Assembly: GCF_028993575.1 (NCBI RefSeq)
Contig: NZ_CP118615.1
Span: forward strand, 558,001-622,000
DNA: 64,000 nt
Direction of reading: 5' to 3'
Origin: Micromonospora cathayae
GTDB lineage: Bacteria; Actinomycetota; Actinomycetes; Mycobacteriales; Micromonosporaceae
Below are positions 26,038-33,389 of the stretch, piece after piece; the first letter of the stretch is position 1; each line of letters opens with the position of its first letter. A program made the position numbers and the translations under genes. The notes under the pieces were generated by a model that saw nothing but the letters and a program-made list of their open reading frames with translations, made no database searches and was not told the DNA's origin.

Positions 26038-28653
26038 TCATGCTTGGCCCCGACGGGTCATCCCCAAGGCGTGCCGGTAGAGGTCGGGCACCCGGAACCG
26101 ACGGACCTCTTCCTGAGTACCTTCATGCACCGCTATCAGACCCACCTCTAGCGCCAGTTCGAGCTGTTCCAGCGCATTCGGATTCACGGCCTCAATGTCA
26201 CCAGGGACAAGTGGGGTACGACCGACCACCTCCAAGGCATCGACCATCGCCTTGAGTTCGGGAAACTCCTCGTGGAGCGCCCCTACGGCCTCCGCACTGA
26301 CCTGCTCCAGGCTGGGGACGAGCGCACGTGGCCGTATGACGCTCTGGTCATAGGAGCCCCGCTCCACCATTTCCCACTCCACTGCCGTGGCGAACAGTTG
26401 GGAAAGAGTCCGAGGGCTATGATCACCCTGACCATCGGCGAGCCTGTTCCATACCCAGTTGCGGGTAAAAGTGGTCTTGGCACCCTTCATGCGCTCGCCA
26501 ATCAGGACGTTCCACGCTTGAAATACCTCTTCAGTCCGCCAGGCATCCACATCGGAAGCAATTCCAATGTCAGTCAGAATTGCCTGAAACGCTCTACTCC
26601 GGACCGCCTGCTTCAGCACAGTCTTGAAGTAGTCTGCCTGGTCTCTCCATCGAAGCTGCACGTAGCGTCCGAACAGGTGGCTCTTGTTTTCGAACTGCAA
26701 CTGTTGCCAGATATCGAGACGCAATAGCACCTTGAAGGACAAGTTCTCCAGCCGCGTCTCAGCCTCGGTAAGGAATGTGAACAGACCGGCGACTGCTTCT
26801 GTTCTCCGGTTGCGACTAGCCACGTCGTTTCCGAAACCAGTATCCAGCCCGTCGAACAGGAGGAACCTCGGCGCCGGCAGACTCTTATCAAGGTCTCGAA
26901 GCCACCGGGCAGCAAGCAGCCCTGCCTGCGCATCCTCCATCATCTTAATGACGGTCTCGACGACAAAAAGTTCATCCGTATGCCCTGGCTGCACAAAATC
27001 ATCTACATCGATTTTGAACCGCAAAGGTGGCGTGGTTTCAGGCCGTCTAGGCAGCGCCAAGAAGGTAGCTAGAGCGGTATAACAAGCCCAGAAACGCGAC
27101 CACCCTGCCCCTCGCGCAATTAATGCATCATCGACCGCAGCAAACCCTTCGACGCCAAGCACCCATGGGAACCTATTGCGGAATGTATGAGGGCACATGA
27201 CTACGACCGGCGGATCGCCGCCAGGACGGTCCAGCAGCCATCGAAAGACAGCCGTCTTGCCCGTCCCCTTCCGCCCAATTACGAGCGGATATTGCGAGTC
27301 TGATGCCTGTATGGCTACGCGGGTCTTGACAAAGTCATCGAGGAGGTTCTCGTGGACCTCTGCCTGCCCGCGAGAAAAGTTCAACTCGCGAAGCGCTTCA
27401 CGCTTACCGCTTAAACGGACCGTGCCTTGAGACGAAGATTGCGGCAGCAGCTGCTCAAGCCAGTCGACAACCGGACCGTATGACTCGTCTACCGCCGGCG
27501 AAACCTCCATGAAGTCTTTGAATGCCATATCGGGCGAATAGCTGACACTGTGAGTCAACTCGTCGGCCTGCAGGGCGCCGACATCCAAAGAGCGCCGGTC
27601 AGCAGCCTTAGCGAGCCAACTGTCAATCCACGTTAGCGCACGCTCGCGAACCCGGCCAGCAGAGGGACCGGGTGGAACAGGCGATACGAGAAACCTCGGT
27701 TCCGGCGAAATTGTACGCACACCGTCCGAACGCCTTGTTCTAGCAGCTAGAAGTGACTGAACCAGCAACTCGGTACCCAATTGAGCCTGCGGATGCGGAA
27801 AGAAGCAGACGACCGCTAGGTCGGATATATCAAAGAGCAGCGGCGCACTAATAGGCGATATTCCAGTGCGGGAGTCTACAAGGATGAGTTCGGGCTGTAT
27901 GGAGGATACGGATGCCAAATCAAACAGCGCGTGTAGAGGGTTACTCTCCTCGACGTACCAATTCTCTGGCTCAAGGAGTCGCAGGCGTTGTGCATAGTCA
28001 GCCCCGAGCCGACCGGAGGGAAGGCAATAAAGCTCTTCAGCCTCACTCACCCGCTGCACATGATCCCTAATGTCGACCTCATCCCCCCGCTCAAGGGCTA
28101 GCAGCAAGGGGAGAACCCCCTGCCCGGGACTAGGCTCGGTGAGACGCATCAGATGATGCAGCCCAGGCGCTTCAAAGTCCATGTCGATGCAGAGAACGCG
28201 CCGGCCACGTGACGCAAGTATCCGTGCAGCAGCGGCCAACGCTGTTGTTCGACCAACGCCGCCACGAAGGCTGTAGAAGGTGACAACTGCGGGAGAAACG
28301 ATGTCTTCGTCTAGATCGCTTGCGAAGAGGAGCGGCAGGTTCGATGATTGGCCAAGCGCATCGGACCAAACCGGCAATGCGCCTTCAACTTCTCGTGGCG
28401 GAGGACCATACCACTCCTCTTCTGCCGATGTAAGTAGTTCCGCAGCCTCTACCTGCCCCTCTAAACCACTAAGGAGCAGGTTACGCCTTTCCACATCCGA
28501 CAGACCGGCTAGGGAATCGCTGACCAGCCGTACGCGCCAGCCGTTCTCCATCCCGCGTGCGATGTGAACACGAAGGTCGGCCACACCGCTGTTCAGGCCA
28601 TTCTGTTCCAGCGCGCGCTTTACGGCATCCGCATCGGACTGTTCGGGGTTCAT
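26038..28653 (-). CDS. BolA-like / KGGVGR ParA-like / second P-loop ATPase fusion (predicted conflict-system protein)
   Basis: 871 residues. Residues 1-85 resemble a BolA-like domain (WRVRLVSDSLAGLSDVERR, then an end like EEEWYG). About 120-400 is a MinD/ParA-type ATPase with the variant Walker A LRGGVGRTT (129-137), IDMDFEAPG (156-164) and LILVDSRTG (257-264). About 425-700 is a second P-loop module: Walker A GRKGTGKTA (460-468) and Walker B FLLFDGLD (597-604), resembling the Sll1717-type ATPases. The C-terminus is helical with a winged-helix look. KGGVGR ATPases are known from counter-invader systems. It overlaps the HEPN-like gene by ATGA. The GC content is visibly low, a sign of transfer. 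The BolA call is the least certain. Confidence 0.82.
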   Translation of the reverse strand: MNPEQSDADAVKRALEQNGLNSGVADLRVHIARGMENGWRVRLVSDSLAGLSDVERRNLLLSGLEGQVEAAELLTSAEEEWYGPPPREVEGALPVWSDALGQSSNLPLLFASDLDEDIVSPAVVTFYSLRGGVGRTTALAAAARILASRGRRVLCIDMDFEAPGLHHLMRLTEPSPGQGVLPLLLALERGDEVDIRDHVQRVSEAEELYCLPSGRLGADYAQRLRLLEPENWYVEESNPLHALFDLASVSSIQPELILVDSRTGISPISAPLLFDISDLAVVCFFPHPQAQLGTELLVQSLLAARTRRSDGVRTISPEPRFLVSPVPPGPSAGRVRERALTWIDSWLAKAADRRSLDVGALQADELTHSVSYSPDMAFKDFMEVSPAVDESYGPVVDWLEQLLPQSSSQGTVRLSGKREALRELNFSRGQAEVHENLLDDFVKTRVAIQASDSQYPLVIGRKGTGKTAVFRWLLDRPGGDPPVVVMCPHTFRNRFPWVLGVEGFAAVDDALIARGAGWSRFWACYTALATFLALPRRPETTPPLRFKIDVDDFVQPGHTDELFVVETVIKMMEDAQAGLLAARWLRDLDKSLPAPRFLLFDGLDTGFGNDVASRNRRTEAVAGLFTFLTEAETRLENLSFKVLLRLDIWQQLQFENKSHLFGRYVQLRWRDQADYFKTVLKQAVRSRAFQAILTDIGIASDVDAWRTEEVFQAWNVLIGERMKGAKTTFTRNWVWNRLADGQGDHSPRTLSQLFATAVEWEMVERGSYDQSVIRPRALVPSLEQVSAEAVGALHEEFPELKAMVDALEVVGRTPLVPGDIEAVNPNALEQLELALEVGLIAVHEGTQEEVRRFRVPDLYRHALGMTRRGQA

Positions 28654-29042
28654 GACTTCCTTCCGCTGTTCCGAAGCGGGCGAGCGTACCTAACCCGGCG
28701 TGTCACGATGCCGGCCAGTTCGATCGCTCCGTTGAGCAAGTCTCTCGGCGCATGTGGCGAGTCCACTATGCAGGTATATCTGATGCTCGTGCTCCAGTAG
28801 TCCAGGAACGCGCGCTTGTGACCCCCGATGTCTTCTCTGCGGAGACCAGCTGCGTCCCACAACCCCTGTAGATCATGTCCAGCTTGCCCGGATCGCGGGA
28901 ATGGCTTGCCCGACCGGTTGAGAAGGTCCTTCAACTTGCACTCGATGACGTAGCCAGCCAGGTAGAGAGCCCCGCACAGATGCCCCCCATCCGCTAGATG
29001 CTTCGCCTCGGTCGCACGCATCCGCGCAGCGTCCTCATACAC
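28650..29042 (-). CDS. HEPN-like domain protein
   Basis: 130 residues from GTG at 29042, with AGAGGAG upstream. Helical HEPN signature: GALYLAGYVIECKLKDLL (about 24-41), GHDLQGLWDAAGL (55-67) and the conserved W-x4-R-Y (W83, R88, Y89). Canonical HEPN RNases have R-x4-6-H; here the nearest His after R88 is H97 (R-x8-H), so catalytic activity is uncertain. The stop overlaps the start of the ATPase fusion (ATGA), giving a coupled pair. HEPN proteins next to large NTPases commonly act as effectors of anti-phage systems; that role is inferred. Confidence 0.75.
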   Translation of the reverse strand: MYEDAARMRATEAKHLADGGHLCGALYLAGYVIECKLKDLLNRSGKPFPRSGQAGHDLQGLWDAAGLRREDIGGHKRAFLDYWSTSIRYTCIVDSPHAPRDLLNGAIELAGIVTRRVRYARPLRNSGRKS

Positions 29043-29075
29043 GCCGATGGCTCCTCTCCCCGTCAGGCGTCCCCT

Positions 29076-29104
29076 AACCTATGCGTTCGGGCCGCTGCGC
29101 CCAA
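29076..29104 (-). promoter_or_regulatory. Promoter of the HEPN/ATPase operon
   Basis: On the minus strand TTGGGC (29099-29104) and TAGGTT (29076-29081), 17 bases apart. The predicted start is about 27 bases before the GTG of the HEPN-like gene. No operator-like dyad is apparent between 29043 and 29177. Confidence 0.5.
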
Positions 29105-29177
29105 GTGCCTGGTCGGCCCGTCGTCTATCAGGCGGGCTGCTGGGGCAGCCTGCTCGGTAATGACCTACTCGGTCCGT

Positions 29178-30260
29178 TCATCCGAAGGCGTCACCGATCT
29201 TGTCGTTCATGGTGTCGTCTCCCCCGTCGATGCAGCTGGCGTAAACCCGGAGCAGCACCGCGACGCCGTGGCCCAAGCGCCGAGCGACCTCGGTCGGTGG
29301 GACGCCGGCATTCAGCCAGAGCGAGACCGTCGCATGCCGCAGTCCGTAGGGCGACCGACGAGCGGTGGGGCGACCTGCGATTCGGTCAGCACCTTCTCGC
29401 GGGCGAACTTCCACCACCGGTCGTAGACCAACTCGGAGAGCGGTCCGCCCGCCGTGCTTCCCCGGAAGAGCCGACCATCCGAGCCGACGCCGTGATTCTC
29501 GGAGTGCGCGGCCAGCAGCTCGATGATCCGGGGTGGAATCGGGACCGTGAGGTTTCCTGCCGCTCGGTGCTTAAGTCAGCGCCGCTCGTGGCAGCCGCCG
29601 TCATCGATCCAGTACGACCCGGCACGCGGCGAGGTCCCGGCGAGCACCAGACGGCCCCAGCGGGGTTCGGTCTTTGGGTGGTCGCAGGAAGCCGAGGGCT
29701 TGAGGGCCGCCAGATCGTCGAAGTCGGTCCCGCAGCCAAGGCAGTGGGGGAAAGGTCACCGTCGTTCCGCCGCAGGCCGGTCGCTTCGTAGGGCCGCATG
29801 CCGCGTAGCAAAGGCAGCCGAAGAACGCCGTCACCCTGTCGGCCCGGTTGCCGAGAGATTGCACCGCCTCCAGCAGCGTGGCGACCTGGGCCGGGTTCGC
29901 CACCACCCGCCGGTCGTTGAGGTGCGCGACCTCGGGGGCGGTCCACTGGACCCGGCATCGGGTTGGAGTCGATCAGCTCCAGCTCGACGGCGTACCCGAG
30001 GGCCGTTGTAGAAGGTGGTCCGCTTGCGCTGGGCGGTAGAGGCCGCTGCCGGCCTGCCGTCAAGGCGCGCCTCGCTCTGCGCGGCGCGGTAACCCGGCGG
30101 GTGGCTCTCCGCCCCGAGTCTGCTGATCCGAACGGCGGAACGATCACAGCCAGGCGGTACGGAAGCCAAACCGGTCGGCCGCGTCGGCGATCAGGGCTTC
30201 CGACTGCCGCGCCAGTCCAATCCCGGGACTGGCTTTGCCCCGGCTCCTCTCCCGCATCCG
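29178..30260 (-). pseudogene. Decayed tyrosine recombinase (integrase)
   Basis: Fragments of one phage-type integrase are spread over different frames. In order they are AQRKRTTFYN, ALGYAVELELIDSNPM, VANPAQVATLLEAVQ...FFGCLCYA, MRPYEATGLR (catalytic Arg I), a segment with PIPPRIIELLAAHSENHG, and finally GLRHATVSLWLNAG...LGHG...RVYAS with the H-x-x-R region, the second His and the nucleophile Tyr. At least four frameshifts are needed, so it is not functional. Its position beside the att at 30478-30531 marks it as the integrase of element 1. The 5' end is ill-defined, and no gene is seen in 30261-30477. Confidence 0.85.
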
Positions 30261-30432
30261 CGGTACCTTACCGCGACCCCGCTCAGCCGATCGCTACACG
30301 CACGGACTCCGCCAGGACCGGACCCAAACCCCAGCGTTCGCAGCCCCAGAGGACCCTCAGCGGGCAAGATCGACCTGCCCACAACCAGTCGTCAACCGCT
30401 GGACTCAGCCGGACCCCGCCAGACAAACCACT

Positions 30433-30470
30433 ACGGCCCCCGATCAGCATTTCTGCTGGTCAGGGGCCGT
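30433..30470 (-). terminator. Terminator hairpin accompanying the middle att copy
   Basis: 17-base arms (30433-30449 and 30454-30470) pair with one mismatch and one G-U. It is located like the terminator behind the intact tRNA-Tyr, so it was carried in with the att-bearing fragment. Confidence 0.7.
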
Positions 30471-30477
30471 TGTCGCA

Positions 30478-30531
30478 CCTGGTGGCGGGTAGAGGATTCG
30501 AACCTCTGTAGCTTTCGCGACGGATTTACAG
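30478..30531 (-). repeat. Middle attachment site: perfect 54-base copy of tRNA-Tyr 3' half
   Basis: Bases 30478-30531 are identical to 31892-31945, covering the tRNA 3' end (with encoded CCA), the T-arm and the variable arm up to the anticodon region. The match stops abruptly at 30531/31945. This length and position are typical of the core of a tRNA-targeting integrase. Confidence 0.92.
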
Positions 30532-30613
30532 ACTTGCCCGTACCCGCGACGCCCGCCGACAGGATGCCCAGGTCAGGGCCGGTCCGGTGAGGAGCCAGCA
30601 TCTCCCGACTCCC

Positions 30614-30638
30614 CCGCGTGCCCGTTGCGTGCCCGATC
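30614..30638. repeat. Direct repeat near the left end of remnant 2
   Basis: 25 bases with 23 identical to 31774-31798, same orientation (CCGCGTGCCCG[T/C]TGC[G/A]T..). The copies lie about 83 and 94 bases inside the two att sites of remnant 2. They could be integrase arm-type sites or relics of the recombination arms. Confidence 0.55.
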
Positions 30639-30807
30639 GGAAGATCCACCGCCCTGCCGTGCCCGATCAAGGCGGCCCGCAAGCGGGCCGCGCCGGCCCG
30701 GCCACGCTGAGAGGACACAAACCTTGAAGACCTCGGGGCTCCGCCCCGAACCCCGGCCCTCCTCAGAGATGCCGCCGCAGATCACCTCGCCGGGCACCGC
30801 AAGGGCT

Positions 30808-30883
30808 ACCAGTCTCCCCGGACCGGGACAAGGTGGAGCGCCCTACCGGACGAACGACCTTGGCCCGGTCCGGGGAGACTGGT
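30808..30883. repeat. 27-base inverted repeat (large hairpin) in remnant 2
   Basis: 30808-30834 and 30857-30883 are reverse complements with a single mismatch (core CAGTCTCCCCGGACCGGG), separated by 22 bases. It lies downstream of the PLD-like gene, so it may act as its terminator, but the arm length exceeds that of ordinary terminators in the window. No gene is supported in 30532-30916. Confidence 0.75.
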
Positions 30884-30916
30884 CGGTCGGTGACTGCCCG
30901 ACGAAGAGATCCGCTC

Positions 30917-31743
30917 TCAAGAGCCAGCTTTTTCCTCTCCACCTGCAGACTTTGCAGGCACGAGGGGATCAGCCGCCTCCCACAGCGCCTCCGCAAGCTG
31001 CTTGAGCGCATCCGCACCCGACTCAGGAACCCTCATGAAGACGGTGTTGGCGGTGCCAATGGTACCCAACGAGGCCCCCAGCATGTAGACCTCGCCAGTG
31101 TCAGCGACGATCAATCGATCGTGAAGGGTCGAGCTGCCCGTCGCGCGAATCTCGATGTCTGGAGCGGGGTCCAAGCTCGCGAGCGCAACGGCCAGTTCCG
31201 CTCTCGCCTCCGTGCTGTTTTGTACTGCTTGGAGATCAGCACCCGCTTGATCCGCGTTGACTGAAGCACCGTTTCCAGCTGAGGCAGACGGAAGTAAGGG
31301 TCGACCAGGAAGGCGTCGCCCAATCGCGCTATTTCGCCAATCAGCCTGGCGTAGGCGAAGCGGTCTGTGGTTTCCAGCACCACAACTGGCGATCGCTCGT
31401 CCTGGTCCAAGGCCCTCTGCGTGTCCTTAAACAGAGCGTCACCAAGCCGGGTCAGCTGAAGTCGTTCGTCTTCAGAGGCAGAGATCCACTTGATGCGCAC
31501 GAGATGGTCAACAGGATGCTCTTCTGTGGTCTCGCGAACCCCGTAGAACTGCTGGCCGAAAGCCTGCAAGATGCGTTCCATGCTCTGCGTCAGGGCACCG
31601 GGCTGAACAACCTTCGTCGTGGTCTTTGGGGCCGGCTCGTCAAACCACAGCTTCACCTCCTCCAGAGTCGGACGGTAGCCCGACCGGTTGCATGCCTGGA
31701 TGAAGGCCAACGTCCTGCGCTGCCCAGTTGCGACGATGTCCAC
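30917..31743 (-). pseudogene. PLD-like (phospholipase D fold) gene interrupted by one -1 frameshift
   Basis: Start GTG at 31743 with GGGAGG six bases upstream. The first frame runs to about 31220 (ending FLVDPYFRLPQLETVL...KRVLISKQ) and the rest continues in the -1 frame (STEARAELAVAL...IEIRATGSSTLHDRLIVADTGEVYMLGASLGTIG). Together they would make about 275 residues. HDRLIV resembles the HKD-type half motif of PLD-like nucleases and conflict proteins. The break is at an A4 run (T4 at 31218-31221 on the plus strand). It may be a mutation, a sequencing error or, less likely, programmed slippage. Confidence 0.65.
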
Positions 31744-31773
31744 AGCCACCCTCCCGAGATCAACCTGCCGCCA

Positions 31774-31798
31774 CCGCGTGCCCGCTGCATGCCCGATC
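31774..31798. repeat. Direct repeat near the right end of remnant 2
   Basis: Partner of 30614-30638 (23 of 25 identical, same orientation), lying between the PLD-like gene start and the tRNA-Tyr terminator. Confidence 0.55.
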
Positions 31799-31846
31799 AG
31801 CGGGTCGATCAGGGTCAACCACGGAGAACGGTGGAAGGAGACAACG

Positions 31847-31884
31847 AAGGCCCCTGACCAACGTTTCCGCAGGTCAAGGGCCTT
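31847..31884 (-). terminator. Terminator of tRNA-Tyr
   Basis: 13-base arms AAGGCCCTTGACC and GGTCAGGGGCCTT (minus strand, one G-U in RNA) are followed by TTCGTTGT. The best intrinsic terminator in the region, 10 bases past the encoded CCA. Confidence 0.85.
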
Positions 31885-31893
31885 GCTGTTCCC

Positions 31894-31977
31894 TGGTGGC
31901 GGGTAGAGGATTCGAACCTCTGTAGCTTTCGCGACGGATTTACAGTCCGCTCCCATTGGCCGCTCGGGCAACCCGCC
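31894..31977 (-). tRNA. tRNA-Tyr (GTA), CCA encoded; integration target
   Basis: Type II tRNA with long variable arm. Acceptor GGCGGGT/ACCCGCC, discriminator A and encoded CCA (31894-31896); anticodon loop CTGTAAA (GTA); T-arm GAGGTTCGAATCCTC. It is the only intact copy of three; its 3' 54 bases are repeated at 30478-30531. Confidence 0.97.
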
Positions 31978-32136
31978 AGGGCGTCGCCACCACGCCGTAA
32001 CGCGGCAGCGGAGCAAGGATAGCGGTTCCACCCCGGCCTCGTGCAACCGGGTACGGTCAGGGGGTCGTACCGCTGCCCAGTGGGCGACCCGTGACACCAC
32101 GTTCAGACCCCGGACAGCAAGCAGGAGCAGAGGATC

Positions 32137-32631
32137 ATGGCAGCGAACCCGTCCTTCGACATCGTGAGCAAGGTCGACCGTCAGGAGGTCGACAACGCCC
32201 TCCACCAGGCGGAGAAGGAGCTTGCGACGCGGTTCGACTTCCGGGGCACCGGCGCGGAGATCTCCTGGTCGGGCGAGGAGGCGATCAGCCTCCAGGCGGA
32301 GACCGAGGAGCGGGTTCGCGCCGCCCTGGAGGTCTTCAAGGAGAAGCTGGTCAAGCGGAACATCTCGCTCAAGTCCCTGGACGCCGGCGACCCGCGCCCC
32401 TCCGGCAAGATCTTCAAGATCGACGCCAAGGTGATCCAGGGCATCGAGTCCGACAAGGCGAAGGCGATCAGCAAGAAGATCCGCGACGAGGGGCCGAAGG
32501 GCGTCCAGGCGCAGATCCAGGGCGACCAGCTCCGGGTCACCGGCAAGAAGAAGGACGACCTCCAGGCGGTCATCACGCTGCTCAAGACCGAGGACTTCGG
32601 GATCGCCCTCCAGTTCACGAACTACCGCTGA
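32137..32631 (+). CDS. yajQ: YajQ-family nucleotide-binding protein
   Basis: 164-residue UPF0234 protein with two RRM-like halves ([65 protein letters not shown]). Family members bind nucleic acids, and the Xanthomonas and Pseudomonas proteins bind c-di-GMP; whether this one does is unknown, though a GGDEF-EAL protein lies elsewhere in the window. Start ATG at 32137 behind CAGAGGATC. A terminator follows directly. Confidence 0.95.
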   Translation: MAANPSFDIVSKVDRQEVDNALHQAEKELATRFDFRGTGAEISWSGEEAISLQAETEERVRAALEVFKEKLVKRNISLKSLDAGDPRPSGKIFKIDAKVIQGIESDKAKAISKKIRDEGPKGVQAQIQGDQLRVTGKKKDDLQAVITLLKTEDFGIALQFTNYR

Positions 32632-32639
32632 ACGGACGT

Positions 32640-32680
32640 CTCCGGCTGACCCCGGCGGGTGTGCCAGGGGTCAACCGGAG
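32640..32680 (+). terminator. Terminator after yajQ
   Basis: CTCCGGCTGACCCC pairs with GGGGTCAACCGGAG (one internal mismatch) around a 13-base loop, 8 bases past the stop. Confidence 0.75.
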
Positions 32681-32752
32681 CAGGACGGCCGCCCGGGGAA
32701 CCCGTCGTCGGAGACCTACACTTCGGCCCACCAGCGACCGGGGAGCGTGGGG

Positions 32753-33316
32753 ATGCGGTTACGGGACGTCGAGATGGGCGACGGGCCGGCGTACGTGCGG
32801 ATGCGCTGCGACCCGGAGATCATGGCCCACCTCGGCGGGCCGTTCTCCCGGGACCGGGCGGAGGCGCAGGTGGCCCGGGATGTCGACCTGGTCGCCAGCG
32901 GCAACGCCCTGATCAAGATGATCGTGGTGGACTCACCGAAGCCGAAGCCGAAGCCGGAGACCGGGCCGGAACCGGAGACCGAGCCGGAGTCACAGCCGGA
33001 GCCGGAGTCGGAGACCGTGGCCGGCACGGTGACGCTCTGGCGGCACGAGGTGAACGGGTCGGCGGGGGCGGAGATCGGCTGGCTGGTGCTGCCCGCGTAC
33101 CAGGGTCGGGGGCTGGCCCGGCGGGCCGTGTCGACGCTGCTGGGCGAGGCCCGCCGGGACGGCCGGTGGGGCGTGGTGCACGCCTTCCCCGGCGTCGACA
33201 ACACCGCCTCGAACCGGCTCTGCCGCACGCTCGGCTTCACCCTGGTCGGGGTGCGGGACACCCCGTTCCGAGATCAGGTTTTCCGGACCAACCACTGGAC
33301 GATCGACCTGCACTGA
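32753..33316 (+). CDS. GNAT-family N-acetyltransferase with acidic Pro-Glu insert
   Basis: 187 residues from ATG at 32753, with GGGGAG seven bases upstream (a GTG two codons earlier is possible). RimJ/RimL-like fold: LRDVEMGDGPAYVRMR, EIGWLVLPAYQGRGLARRAV (acetyl-CoA pyrophosphate loop Q-G-R-G-L-A) and NRLCRTLGFTLVG. Between strands 3 and 4 (about residues 62-90) is an unusual stretch of PKPKPKPE and PEPETEPES repeats, probably a disordered loop created by triplet expansion. The substrate is unknown. Confidence 0.88.
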   Translation: MRLRDVEMGDGPAYVRMRCDPEIMAHLGGPFSRDRAEAQVARDVDLVASGNALIKMIVVDSPKPKPKPETGPEPETEPESQPEPESETVAGTVTLWRHEVNGSAGAEIGWLVLPAYQGRGLARRAVSTLLGEARRDGRWGVVHAFPGVDNTASNRLCRTLGFTLVGVRDTPFRDQVFRTNHWTIDLH

Positions 33317-33389
33317 TCCAGCTCAGGCCGGCGGCGCGACGACGGCCAGGCCAGGCCAGGCCAGTACGACAGCCAGGCCAGTACGACGG

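Larger units (their letters stand above)
25870..30531. mobile_element. Degraded integrative element 1 at tRNA-Tyr (HEPN + multi-ATPase cargo)
   Basis: Bounded by the degenerate att copy (25870-25928) and a perfect 54-base att copy (30478-30531). It contains a decayed tyrosine integrase next to the right att, and a two-gene cargo of clearly lower GC content than the chromosome. There are no replication or transfer genes, so it is a satellite-like or eroded island, immobile by itself because the integrase is broken. Confidence 0.75.
30478..31945. mobile_element. Small integrative remnant 2 at tRNA-Tyr (PLD-like cargo)
   Basis: 1.4 kb between two identical 54-base att copies, so the flanks are younger or under selection. 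It carries only a frameshifted PLD-like gene, a 27-base inverted repeat and short direct repeats near both ends. No integrase is left. It could be a non-autonomous element mobilised by a relative's integrase, or the scar of a larger one after deletion. Confidence 0.6.

Noticed and set aside
31205..31235. Programmed -1 ribosomal frameshift in the PLD-like gene
   Set aside because: The site (TAC AAA ACA in the zero frame) does not fit the X-XXY-YYZ slippery heptamer, and no obvious stimulatory hairpin follows closely, so simple mutation or sequence error is preferred.
31111..32205. Reading the PLD-like frame as a 364-residue protein starting beyond tRNA-Tyr
   Set aside because: The upstream part translates the tRNA and its terminator. 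The GTG at 31743 has a proper ribosome-binding site.
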